DNA of 64,000 nt from Sipunculus nudus. Lineage: Eukaryota > Annelida > Sipuncula > Golfingiida > Sipunculidae. The stretch is taken from assembly GCA_026874595.1 (NCBI GenBank), contig CM049309.1:19033576-19097575 (forward strand), read 5' to 3'. The notes below the pieces were generated by a model. That model saw only the letters and a program-made list of their open reading frames with translations. It was not told the origin of the DNA and did no database searches. The number at the start of each line of letters is the position of its first letter. Positions within the stretch are counted from its first letter, which is position 1. Of the stretch, positions 1-10,834 are shown piece by piece. The translations under genes were made by a program, and so were the position numbers.

Positions 1-2328
1 CTGTTTTGGATATATCTGCTGTATGCCTATTACATTGGAATGAGTCTGTATGTGAAATACAAGATAAATCCCTTAAACGGTCAAAAGGACATGCGACTTG
101 TTTGCTAAATACAATCATAGGCCTACTTTTTTTGTTTGAAATTTACTTAAATCATCTGATATAAGAACATGAATAGCAAGCGCTCAATAGGAAAAACTCC
201 TATGCAAAAGATGTTCTGTTAACAGGGATTCCACATTTCAGGGGGGGGGGGGACAGCAAACATGAGAAAATAAAGGAATTATATGTATGAGTCAGTGGAA
301 GTATAGCAAATACTATACAAATAAAGTGTTCTTGTAAATTCAAGGGTAATGGAACCCCTTCACATGCTTTAAATACCATATTAAGCATATTAAAGCAAGT
401 ATACCTTGTTGTGCACGAGAAGCACATAGATAATACCAGTAAATACTATTAAAATTCCCACAAAAAGGAGTAATTAGCATCATCTTTCCAGTTAAAATTA
501 AAAAAAGTGATCCTGAAAAAAAAGAGTGATTTGGCGGACCTGAACTGGCTGGATGATTGATATCATTCTAATTCAATATGCAGGTACTGAAGCAGACAAG
601 CAGTTGATCTGAAAGTCACTCACTGGCATAAATAATAAATTCACCCACGCATCATTCTGCTGTTAAATCCAAACCGCTGTATTAGTTTGTATCATTTCTG
701 ATTACTTTCAAACACAGTCTGGGCTGTTAAGACTCTTCATATGATACTAAGACAGCCCTATTAAATCACCACCTACCCAAATTTACAACTTATTTACCGC
801 ATGGACATATATTTTAAGATCAATAAGATGATTTCTACAGCAAGCAATAATATATATTCAGTGTGATATACTACTTCAATAAGGGCCTGGCGCAATAAAC
901 TTGACTTGTTTCTGATTAATTCTCGACAGCAAGTCAGTGTCCATAACCTCCCCTGCATATCTTGTTCACCCAATTCTATAAGAGGAAACTTTAATTGTCA
1001 GTCTGTTGGACACCTCTGACATTTAAGGTTTATATTCCGGATCCAAGGGACTATCTGTGATATTATTGGCACATATAAAACAGTAAACATAACCATCACT
1101 GTACATTTTATGTCCGCAAATCTGTCCACAAATTACACTAATGTTCTGTAAGAGGAGTGCCTATCACATTCCTGGCAGTAGATGGATTTGGAATCCTGAG
1201 CGATTAACTCTCAGCACAGCATAAGAGAATATTTCTAACCATTCATCAATCGTGATCTGCCGGGGTGTCATGGCTCAGCTTCTGTTCCTCCGAGCCTTAC
1301 CTCATCTGATGTAAATACTACCCCTGGCGATCTATACACCGGGATACTGATCACCGACAATAACCCTGGGTTATTTCAACACAAGCCTGCCTGAAAATGC
1401 ATTGATTTACAAACACACAACCTCTTGAAACTTACAGAAGGCCAATACAGGCTCACCCCTATCATCAACATATCATCTATAGATCTGTGTAAATTCACCA
1501 TTTGCCCAATGTCCAATCCTCTGTCCCTGTCACAGCTTTAAACCTCATTAGCATCAGGATAAGGTCTCCACGACCCTCCACTCATATGCCATCAGCTGAG
1601 TTACATAACATTAGGTTTTACTCCTGCCTGGGGTTAACGGGCAATCAGAAAAATAATTAGAAGTCTGCAATCTTAAGATTCATGGAGAATGCAGCTGATT
1701 CCAGCAGTAATGATCTGCTGCCGGTTGAGGAGTTAATTACCTGATTTAATAAGGGTATTGTTTAGTCAGTAAACAGCCTAAAACAAGCCAGAGCTGCTCT
1801 CCATGCCTGGTAGAGCCAGTGTGATACAATGGGAATTACACAGACACGTTTCTGGTCTCATGCCAGGAGAGTTCAGATGATTCGTGTCCGTGCATATAAT
1901 CTCTCTGTGTATGACAAAGCTCTGCTCATCAATGTTTTACCACACAATAAAAAATAACATCTGCCTCTGGGGACCTCACATATGACTGCGGGGCTGTCAC
2001 GCTTGTCAAACATCTTTTGATGTCAAAGGACAGCACCAATGGACTAAGTTTAAAGACCATGCAGACAAATTGCCTTGTGGCATAAGATAGGCTACAGATA
2101 GTTAACTGCTGTCTATATACTTGTGTCTTAATGTGATGGTACAATTCTATCATTAAGTATATAATCAGACCAAAATCTGTACAATTGATTGATAAATACA
2201 AGCCTACATTATATGATGTGCTCACTCAAAGTCCATAAACAGAGGCACTAATAGAGAATTTGTACTCTTAGATCATGGTTACTACAAGGCAAAGGGCTCC
2301 AGTTCTTTATTATCAGTAATGATAAGTC
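1..2328. other. Non-coding DNA, regulatory-like blocks
   Basis: No ORF here exceeds 100 codons and none resembles a known protein. The background is AT-rich. Two stretches, about 890-1330 and 1550-1900, are less AT-rich and of higher complexity, with several homeodomain-like TAATTA cores (for example near 1650 and 1735). They look like candidate conserved non-coding elements, but conservation cannot be judged from one sequence. No splice-bounded exon or promoter is convincing. Confidence 0.6.
241..252. repeat. Poly-G tract (12 G)
   Basis: An uninterrupted run of 12 G follows ATTTCA. It is a homopolymer microsatellite that could form a quadruplex and is prone to length error in assemblies. 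Confidence 0.9.
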
Positions 2329-3285
2329 AACTATTTTACAGTGTTATCTGTACCAAGACGTCAGCTATTTTGCACTGTTATCTGTACCAAGAGGTCAGCT
2401 ATAGGTAGTGTAAATTGTACAAGGAAGTCATCTATACCAAGAGGTGAGCTTTTTGTAGTGTTATCAGTACCAAACGTTCAGCTATTTTGTAGTGTTATCT
2501 TTGCTGAAGGAGCGCCAAGGGCGGGGGTCCCTGACTTCCTCAACTATGATGCTCAAGCAGCTTTTCCTTCTTTAGTTTTATTTAGTAGTGTTATCTGTAT
2601 CAAGAGCTAGGTCTGCTTTTTTATAGTTATCTGTACCAAGAAGTCAGCTATTTATTAGAGTTATTTGTATCAAGTGGTCAACTATTTTGTAGTGTTAGCT
2701 GTATCAAGAGGTCAGCTATTTTATAGTTATCTGTACATAGAGTTCAGCTATTTATTTGAGTTATTTGTATCAAGTGGTCAGCTACTTTGTAGTTATCGCT
2801 GTATCAAGAGGTCAGCTATTTTATAGAGTTATCTGTATCAAGTGGTCAGCTATTTTGCAGTTTTAGCTGTATCAAGAGGTCAGTTATTTTGTAGAGTTAA
2901 CTGTACTAAGAGGTCAGCTATTTTGTAATGTTATCTGTACCAAGGGGTGAGCTATTTTATAGTCATCTGTATCATGTGGTCAGCTAGTTTGCAGTTTAAG
3001 CTGTATTAAGAGGTCAGCTATTTTATAGAGTAATCTGTATAAAGTGGTCAGCTATTTTGCAGTTCTATCTGTATCAAGAGGTCAGCTATTTTACAGAGTT
3101 ATCTGAACAAAAAGGTCAGCTATTTTATAGAGTTATCTGTATCAAGAGGTAAGCTTGTTTGTAGTGTTATCTGTACCAATTAAGAGGTCAGCTATTTTAT
3201 AGAGTTATCTGTACCAAGAGTAAAATTTTCTGTAGTGTTATCTATACCAAGAGGTCAGCAATTTTGTAGTGTTACCTGTAAAAGA
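2329..3285. repeat. 34-bp minisatellite, main block
   Basis: A tandem array whose unit reads roughly GTTATCTGTACCAAGAGG followed by TCAGCTATTTTGTAGT. GTCAGCTATT-like cores at 2643, 2677 and 2711 are exactly 34 bp apart. Shorter units of about 30 bp lack the GTAGT end. Units are diverged from each other (CC/TC, AGAGG/AGTGG), so the array is old. About 2505-2585 is a non-repeat interruption that is GC-richer (GCGCCAAGGGCGGGGG). Short ORFs reading through the array are products of the repeat, not genes. Confidence 0.9.
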
Positions 3286-3715
3286 ATGCTCACTTTAGTA
3301 CTGTAAGCTGAGTACTGTGGCTTTACTTGGCTTACAAAATGTTGGCTGGCTTAAACTGACCTGAAAGCCTATTCATTTGATGATGTTACAAAGTAAGTTT
3401 TATTTAAACAAATTATCTTTATTATGTGTAACCGATATATTTTTAGGGGTGTCAGACCATGTATTATAATGCAACGAACTTCAATTTTGTCATTCATTTT
3501 CAAAATCAATATAACTAACTTTGTGTTAGTTTGTACATGTTTCAGACATTTTTAATTGTAAAAGATTGATCTTTTTGTGTTATTTCTTCTCAAGCCACAC
3601 TGAGCTGCACAAAAACTGTTCACTTTAGCTAAATGTTATAGGAGGTGCTTCTTGATAAACTCTGCTCAGCTCAGCTTGATAAAAGGGGAAAAAGTGGGGA
3701 AAAATGGCGGGGGCA
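3286..3715. other. Unique spacer between minisatellite blocks
   Basis: AT-rich sequence without repeat units. It separates the main 34-bp array from its second block. There is no ORF or element signature. The second block suggests an insertion or unequal exchange once split a single array. Confidence 0.6.
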
Positions 3716-3826
3716 CTGGGCTCTATTCTGTAGTGTTAACTGTACCAAGAAGTCAGTAAATTTGCAGTGTTATCTGTACCAAAGGATCAGCTATTTTACA
3801 GTGTTATCTGTACCAAGAGATCATCC
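3716..3826. repeat. 34-bp minisatellite, second block
   Basis: About three further copies of the unit seen at 2329-3285 (GTAGTGTTAACTGTACCAAG, GTGTTATCTGTACCAA, GTGTTATCTGTACCAAGAG), in the same orientation. Confidence 0.85.
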
Positions 3827-4074
3827 ATTAGTTCTGTGTTTAGGTCAGCCATGTCCTAGTGATTTTTTACAAAGAGTTGTCTACTGCACTGTCAAAGCAA
3901 TTCCATCAGTATAACCAATGTGGGGTGAGACCATATCCATAACATTGCCTCACACTGATATCCAATTAACAGTGTTTCTCCAGTTTTCAAGGAATCTGTT
4001 TCTAAAGATTTAGGGTGGTACCTCATCTTTTACTGCAAATTTCATTGATTTTTTTGTAAAAAAAAATTTTCCTT

Positions 4075-4089
4075 CCCCCCCCCCCCCCC
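4075..4089. repeat. Poly-C tract (15 C)
   Basis: Fifteen C followed directly by a run of A, in an A/T-rich context. Simple homopolymer repeat. Confidence 0.9.
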
Positions 4090-4807
4090 AAAAAAAATTC
4101 CACAAAAGACAAAGGGTTGTGTGGGAAGATTCTATCTTTGGCAGTCAGATGAATGTGACAGGTTTTGTGGGGAGATGGTGATGCACATTTTCCTCATGCC
4201 GGATGCATCGTGGACGCAGCATCATCTTGGAAGGGGGGACTATAATAGACTGAGATGAGAAGCAATTTCACATGACTCACAAGCTGATCAAAATACCCTG
4301 TCATTATCAGTGATTTAGACATCATTATAATCATATTTCATGTGCATGTGGTGGAAAAAATTGTTTTCTCTCCTGTAATCACTCCACAAACTGATTTCTG
4401 AGGGATTATTTCTTGTAATTACCCAAGCCCAAGGATCCTGTCTGTCACAGCCTTCACTGTTTGATAATACGAGCAGAATGATGGTTAATTACTACCAAGC
4501 AGAGGCCAAGGACTATGTTCTGACATGTCATTGTACAGAAAAATGATCCTTTGATTTAATTATATAAAGTCACAAATATTTAAATTAAAGCTGGGTGATA
4601 TCCCTTAAATATAATTATCATGATATATCACTATGGTTCAAAGGAAATTCAATATGCACTAAAATGTTTCATCATTGGCCCGAGAAATATTCATATTTAT
4701 ATTTTAATGCCTATGTAACATGTTTTAGGGTTCCACTGGCATATTCTTCTCATAAATAATAAAGGCCTAACATGCTAACATTCAGATATGTTTTATAATG
4801 TGATGTA

Positions 4808-4884
4808 CTTCTGAGTCTGGACTTGGACTCATGTCCACTTCACTAAGGACATTGTACTTGGCCTCAAAGTTCCTGGACTATGGC
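4808..4884 (-). repeat. Dispersed relative of the 29.2-kb minisatellite
   Basis: Contains GAGTCTGGACTTGGACTC and related TTGGACT/CCTGGACTATGG blocks. These are reverse-complement versions of the CCAAGTCTGAGTC units that make up the array at 29236-29912. A further short piece, GGCCTGGACTCAGACTTG, lies at 5151-5168. This suggests the minisatellite arose from a dispersed element rather than in isolation. Confidence 0.5.
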
Positions 4885-6188
4885 TTGTACTTAGCTGTGA
4901 TGACTCAAGAAATCAGGCGGATTCCATCTCAGTAAGAAGCCACGTCACATACCTACGACTTTGGCACATGCTAGAACTACCAACAAAATATAAGGCCTAC
5001 AAAAATGACTATACTTACAAAGCTTTAGTTCTTCATCAGGAGCGAAGTGTTATTAAACATTCAAGTAAAAAATGTAAATTAACATAAAAATATGATCTAA
5101 AAAATAATATCCATTTAAAATTTATTATAAAAAGAGATTTGTGGCCTGGACTCAGACTTGCAAGGACTTGACAACATCACTGGTTTAATGATTTCAAAGA
5201 ATCCACGAATTCATGGGTGTATGTACAATCAAATTTTCAGCATGAGTTTGTCCGAAAAATTAAGGACAACAGATCAGTGAAACTAAAAATAAAAGAAAAT
5301 CCCTGCAACACTTGGCAGTAATTCTTCCTTTTACCTGTTTTATTCAAAATGATACAATATAAACATATGTTTATTTAAAATACAGGAAGCAATTTATTTA
5401 AACTGAAATAGGAGACACTAATATTAAATGGATGCAATACTTTTCTGTATCCATACCAGATTGGTGATATTATTTTCCAGATGGTATTTTCCAGGTGGCT
5501 GCCAAAACAATTTTGAGAAGAGTCGAGACAGATTTTTTACAATTCAAATCACTCAGCTTTAGTTTGACAAATATACAAAATAATGTGCATATCTGATTCC
5601 CATAATCCTTTTCAGGTGTGCAAATGTGACAACCCATCAACTGCAATGTCTTACAGGCCCACAAGAAGATCCTACTCGTACTGTTAACTACCTTCACATA
5701 AGCCGAAGGATTTTTTTTCAATCATACTTGCCGGACGGTAAATCTGCCACTACTTGGAATAAAACAGCTTTAAGCATTCCTTTATTGATTCTAAGCCCTG
5801 GGTGACGTGACGGCAATGAAACCGCATGGCTTAACTGAAAAACTCAAATCATTTCTGCTCATCACGAGAAATACATCTGGCTATACTGTAAAGTACCCAA
5901 ATCCTAAAATAAGCTCCATCCTTGAAAAATATGGGACATTTTTAATCAATATGTTCATAGAAAGTGATTTATGGATTTATCCTGCTTAATCAAGGAGAAT
6001 CAACCAAACCAAACTCAAGTCTACAGTGCGTGCATCTTCGTTTGACAGGCTTAAACTTCAGTTTGAAAATAAGAGTACAATTTTTTCACCTGTGTATTTG
6101 GTAACTTCTCGCATTGTTATCTTGTTTGTTTCATTTCATGGCTTCATTAAGATAACACCTTTGTTCATCTTTAAGTGTGTCTTCTTTT

Positions 6189-6677
6189 TTAAAGGGGCCC
6201 AATCACCTATAAAGCATGTTAAATTAACATGAAAAATAAAATTTCCCCTTTAAATATTGATTAGTAGCTGCCAAAATATTGCCCTGAAACCATTTGCTTA
6301 CTCTTGTAAACAAGTGTTAAAAACAGTGGAACGGGCGAGATCAAAGGTGTGCATCACAGCGCGTGCATCACCCGGCCAAAACAAGTCAATCAGGACTGAC
6401 TTAACCCAACAAAATGTAATACATGTTCCCGCAGTCTGAAACACTGCCTGTTAAGGCTCACAATCGGACCTCTGGTCACGCGGCTTTGTTATGGTAAACA
6501 GACCAAGTGGACTGTGTTTACCGACACGCAGATCCATATCAAGGTGTTAAACAACCATATACGAGGTATTGGGACATATACTGGGGTGGTTGTGCTGGAA
6601 AACTTATGACTAAAGCAAAACTGAACTGACGGTGTGAAAGAATAAGCATAATTCTGCTCCTGATTATGTCCCTTTAA
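6189..6677. mobile_element. MITE with TTAA ends, about 490 bp
   Basis: The left end reads TTAAAGGGGCCCAATCA (6189-) and the right end, read on the minus strand, is TTAAAGGGACATAATCA (6677 downward): an imperfect terminal inverted repeat of about 17 bp that begins with TTAA on both sides. TTAA ends are typical of piggyBac-like non-autonomous elements. A second, partial copy of the left half begins at 34236. There is no transposase ORF, so it would depend on an enzyme supplied elsewhere. The superfamily is inferred from the TTAA only. Confidence 0.6.
6493..6522. promoter_or_regulatory. Inverted forkhead-like motif pair
   Basis: GGTAAACA at 6493-6500 and its exact reverse complement TGTTTACC at 6515-6522, separated by 14 bp. 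GTAAACA/TGTTTAC is the core bound by forkhead proteins. The pair lies inside the TTAA-ended MITE, so it may be internal structure of that element rather than a host enhancer. Confidence 0.35.
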
Positions 6678-6930
6678 AGCCAGCTATTCAGGCACCTACC
6701 TTTTCTATAGAATTTATGTGATTTCCAGCTTACCCTGCACACAAATTAATGAACTACAGGTGATTCCTGTTAGAAAAGTTCTCATCACACCTCTGTGATG
6801 GATGCATGTGCTTGCTGATCTAGATGCTGTTACTAACAGCAGTGCTGCAAACTGGAAAAACCCTTTGCAAAAGAGTTGAAACTAAATATTCTTGTTGAAA
6901 GTATGCAGATTATTTTGGTGGGATTCTTTA
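6678..6930 (+). repeat. Dispersed repeat, copy A
   Basis: Matches 56525-56845 in the same orientation. Shared blocks include AAAGCCAGC, TAGAATTTATGTGATTTC, TTCCTGTTA, TGTGAT and TGTTGAAAGT, then GATTATTTTGGTGGG. The two copies are clearly diverged. The family is unknown. It starts right beside the MITE right end. Confidence 0.65.
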
Positions 6931-7475
6931 TTTCAATATGATATATAGAAATACTGATTCCACAAGAAAACAGAAAATCTGTGTCCCACAGATAAGGAAG
7001 TGGGGGTAGTTTCCTCCAAGATGATAGTATTGATAAATGTAAATTACATGTGGACTTGAGTGGGAACAGCACATCGGAATGAACTGGTCTGTACTTGAGA
7101 CAGGAAGCGGACTGTCTCTCCACTCAAAGACTGGCATTGAGTCCCCAATCTAAGCAGCCTGACACTTGTATGTGCAGATAATGGCATTTATCGTGCTCCT
7201 TTTCCAATCAGGTCTGGGCCTCTGATTGTATCAGGCTCATCACTGGAGTGTGGCAAACGTCTTCACCAAACAGCCCCCAGCTATTCACCCTGGCCGGCCA
7301 AGCCTGGTCTGTTATTAAGCTGAGACTACCAAATTATTACATTTGTCATTTAATTTCAGTCTGATTGAGGCCTGTGTAATAAGTTCACGGCAACAATCAA
7401 TACAGATATGCCTGCCCCATTCTGATCACTGCTCCCCACCAATATTGGATCATGCCCCGAAGCCACAAAACCTTA
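6931..7475. other. Non-coding DNA
   Basis: No credible gene. About 7190-7330 is GC-richer and of high complexity (contains GGCCGGCC at 7292) and may be a regulatory block. Short ORFs on both strands have no recognisable domains. Confidence 0.5.
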
Positions 7476-7560
7476 GTGTCAGTGTGGGTTGTGGTGGGTT
7501 AGGATGTTGTATTCTCATGCCAAGGGGAATCCTGGATTCAATCTTGATTTAACATGGTCA
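7476..7560 (+). mobile_element. Degenerate tRNA-derived SINE head
   Basis: The sequence follows the layout of a tRNA-like head: a box-A-like stretch (GTGGTGGGTTAGGATG), an anticodon-arm-like stretch (TTCTCATGCCAAGGGGAATC) and a box-B-like GGATTCAATCT. Stems are imperfect and no intact tRNA can be folded by eye, so a SINE remnant is preferred over a tRNA gene. Confidence 0.4.
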
Positions 7561-8193
7561 TGCTTTTACATGCTGTGGGTGCAGCCATAAAGTGGCTGGG
7601 GTGACAAAGTTCACGTCTTGTTCAGCCGCTGGTCCAACTCCAGTCCAAGTCTACTCATCCAGCTACATGCATTGTTTTTAAGTTGTCACATTACAATTAA
7701 TATACTTTGTCATGTCTTTTCATCTATGAATGTCCTTTCATCTATTTTCCATAAATATTAAAGTATTCTTTATAAATTCATGGTTGTCTGCATTTTTCAA
7801 TTCTGCTTGTATTAGACTTTGAATAATTAATTTTATTTCTTTAAATTATCAATTATAAACTGGTCATTTATTTGAACCTTATCCAGATATATCTAAGGTT
7901 GATAAATGATACACAAATATATCCTGTATCTTACTATAATTTGTGGTTGAGAGTGTGGTCACTAGCAGTGTTCCTCAAGGTTATACTTAAAGATTCTGGT
8001 CTACTGGCCACTAAAATCTCTCTGAAGATAGATTCCCACCTTAAACCTGTCCATGGAATACTTTCCTATTGTATTTCTGTGACCTTATCAAGTCCTCCAA
8101 TTGCAGAAATATCAAAACCCCTCATATGGGCAGCAATTTTGCATACGTCCCTGACACCTCCCTGTTATTAGTTCAACGAAGATGAGAAGTGTA
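7561..8193. other. Non-coding DNA
   Basis: AT-rich flank leading into the large satellite. The ORF at 7872-8171 (99 codons) has no recognisable domain, and nothing supports it as an exon. Confidence 0.5.
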
Positions 8194-10834
8194 GGGTCTC
8201 TCCCTAATATGGGCAAAACCTCACTCTCTCTATTATAGACAAAACCTCAGGTCTATTTCTGATATGGGCAACTCATTAGGTATCTCTAATATGGGCAAAA
8301 CCTCACTCTCTCTATTATAGACAAAACCTCAGGTCTATTTCTAATATGGGCAATTCATCAGGTATCTCTAATATGGGCAAAACCTCACACTCTCTATTAT
8401 AGACAAAACCTCAAGTCTATTTCTAATATGGGCAATTCATCAGGTATCTCTAATATGGGCAAAACCTCACTCTCTCTATTATAGACAAAACCTCAGGTCT
8501 ATTTCTAATATGGGCAATTCATCAGGTATCTCTAATATGGGTAAAATCTCACTCTCTCTATTATAGACAAAACCTCAGGTCTATTTCTAATATGGGCAAT
8601 TCATCAGGTATCTCTTATATGGGCAAAACCTCACTCTCTCTATTATAGACAAAACCTCAGGTCTATTTCTAATATGGGCAATTCATCAGGTATCTCTAAT
8701 ATGGGCAAAACCTCACTCTCTCTATTATAGACAAAAACTCAGGCCTATCTCTAATATGGTCAATACATCAGGTGTCTCTAATATGGGCAAAACCTCACTC
8801 TCTATTATAGACAAAACCTCAGGTCTATCTCTAATAATGGCAATACATCAGGTCTCTCTAATAAAGGCAAAACCTCACTCTCTATTATAGACAAAACCTC
8901 AGGTCTATTTCTAATATGGGCAATTCATCAGGTATCTCTAATATGGGCAAAACCTCACTCTCTCTATTATAGACAAAACCTCAGGTCTATTTCTAATATG
9001 GGCAATTCATCAGGTATCTCTAATATGGGCAAAACCTCACTCTCTCTATTATAGACATAACCCAGGTCTATTTCTAATATGGGCAATTCATCAGGTATCT
9101 CTAATATGGGCAAAAACTCACTCTCTCTATTATAGACAAAACCTCAGGTCTATTGCTAATATGGGCAATTCATCAGGTATCTCTAATATGGGCAAAACCT
9201 CACTCTCTCTATTATAGACAAAACCTCAGGCCTATCTCTAATATGGTCAATACATCAGGTGTCTCTAATATGGGCAAAACCTCACTCTCTATTATAGACA
9301 AAACCTCAGGTCTATCTCTAATAATGGCAATACATCAGGTATCTCTAATATAGGCAAAACCTCACTCTCTCTATTATAGACAAAACCTCAGGTCTATTTC
9401 TAATATGGGCAATTCATCAGGTATCTCTAATATGGGCAAAACCTCACTCTCTCTATTATAGACAAAACCTCAGGTCTATTTCTAATATGGGCAATTCATC
9501 AGGTATCTCTAATATGGGCAAAACCTCACTCTCTCTATTATAGACAAAACCTCAGGTCTATTTCTAATATGGGCAATTCATCAGGTATCTCTAATATGGG
9601 CAAAACCTCACTCTCTCTATTATAGACAAAACCTCAGGTCTAATACTGATATGGGCAATTCATCAGGTATCTCTAATATAGGCAAAACCTCACTCTCTCT
9701 ATTATAGACAAAACCTCAGGCCTATCTCTAATATAGTCAATACATCAGGTGTCTCTAATATGGGCAAAACCTCACTCTCTATTATAGACAAAACCTCAGG
9801 TCTATCTCTAATAATGGCAATACATCAGGTCTCTCTAATATAGGCAAAACCTCACTCTTTCTATTATAGACAAAACCTCTTGTCTATTTCTAATATGGGC
9901 AATTCATCAGGTATCTCTAATATGGGCAAAACCTCACTCTCTCTATTATAGACAAAACCTCAGGTCTATTTCTAATATGGGCAATTCATCAGGTATCTCT
10001 AATATGGGCAAAACCTCACTCTCTCTATTATAGACAAAACCTCAGGTCTATTTCAAATATGGGCAATTCATCAGGTATCTCTAATATGGGCAAAACCTCA
10101 CTCTCTCTATTATAGACAAAACCTCAGGTCTAATACTGATATGGGCAATTCATCAGGTGTCTCTAATATAGGCAAAACCTCACTCTCTCTATTATAGACA
10201 AAACCTCAGGCCTATCTCTAATATAGTCAATACATCAGGTGTCTCTAATATGGGCAAAACCTCACTCTCTATTATAGACAAAACCTCAGGTCTATCTCTA
10301 ATAATGGCAATACATCAGGTCTCTCTAATATAGGCAAAACCTCACTCTTTCTATTATAGACAAAACCTCAGGTCTATTTCTAATATGGGCAATTCATCAG
10401 GTATCTCTAATATGGGCAAAACCTCACTCTCTCTATTATAGACAAAACCCCAGGTCTATTTCTAATATGGGCAATTCATCAGGTATCTCTAATATGGGCA
10501 AAACCTCACTCTCTCTATTATAGACAAAACCTCAGGCCTATCTCTAATATGGTCAATACATCAGGTTTCTCTAATATGGGCAAAACCCCATAAAACACCT
10601 CAGGTCTTTCTCATTATTGGGCAAAACCTTAGGTATCTACTTAAAGCAAAACCTCAGTCTCTATTAAAGACAAAACCTCAGTCTCCCACTATTATGGACA
10701 AAACCTCTGTCTCTCACCATTATGGACAAAACCCAAGTCTTCACTATTCTGGGCAAAACCTCAGTCTCTCACTATTATGGACAAAACCTAAGTCTTTCAC
10801 TATTTCAGGCAAAAACCTCAGGTCCCACTGGTGT
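8194..10834. repeat. Satellite array with nested 28/82/490-bp periods
   Basis: The main monomer is 82 bp, for example GTATCTCTAATATGGGCAAA at 9421 and again at 9503; roughly 29 copies. Each monomer splits into three related pieces of 28, 25 and 29 bp sharing CTAATATGGGCAA or CTATTATAGACAAAACCTCA. A variant monomer starting AGGCCTATCTCTAATATGG recurs at 8741, 9228, 9718, 10208 and 10534. The spacings are 487, 490, 490 and 326 bp, so six monomers (one of 80 bp plus five of 82 bp = 490) form a higher-order unit. From about 10600 to 10834 the array decays into simple 28-bp units. Short ORFs through it (such as 9153-9353 and 10694-10957) are repeat read-through. Confidence 0.95.

Larger units (their letters stand above)
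3827..6188. other. Non-coding DNA
   Basis: AT-rich sequence with no credible coding region. About 4130-4560 has higher complexity and may be regulatory. The ORF at 5470-5721 on the minus strand (83 codons) has no recognisable domain and is not called. The embedded poly-C tract and GACTTGGACTC-type repeat are listed separately. Confidence 0.55.

Noticed and set aside
8194-10834. CRISPR-like regular repeats
   Set aside because: Units are contiguous with no unique spacers, the array has higher-order structure and the context is an animal genome.
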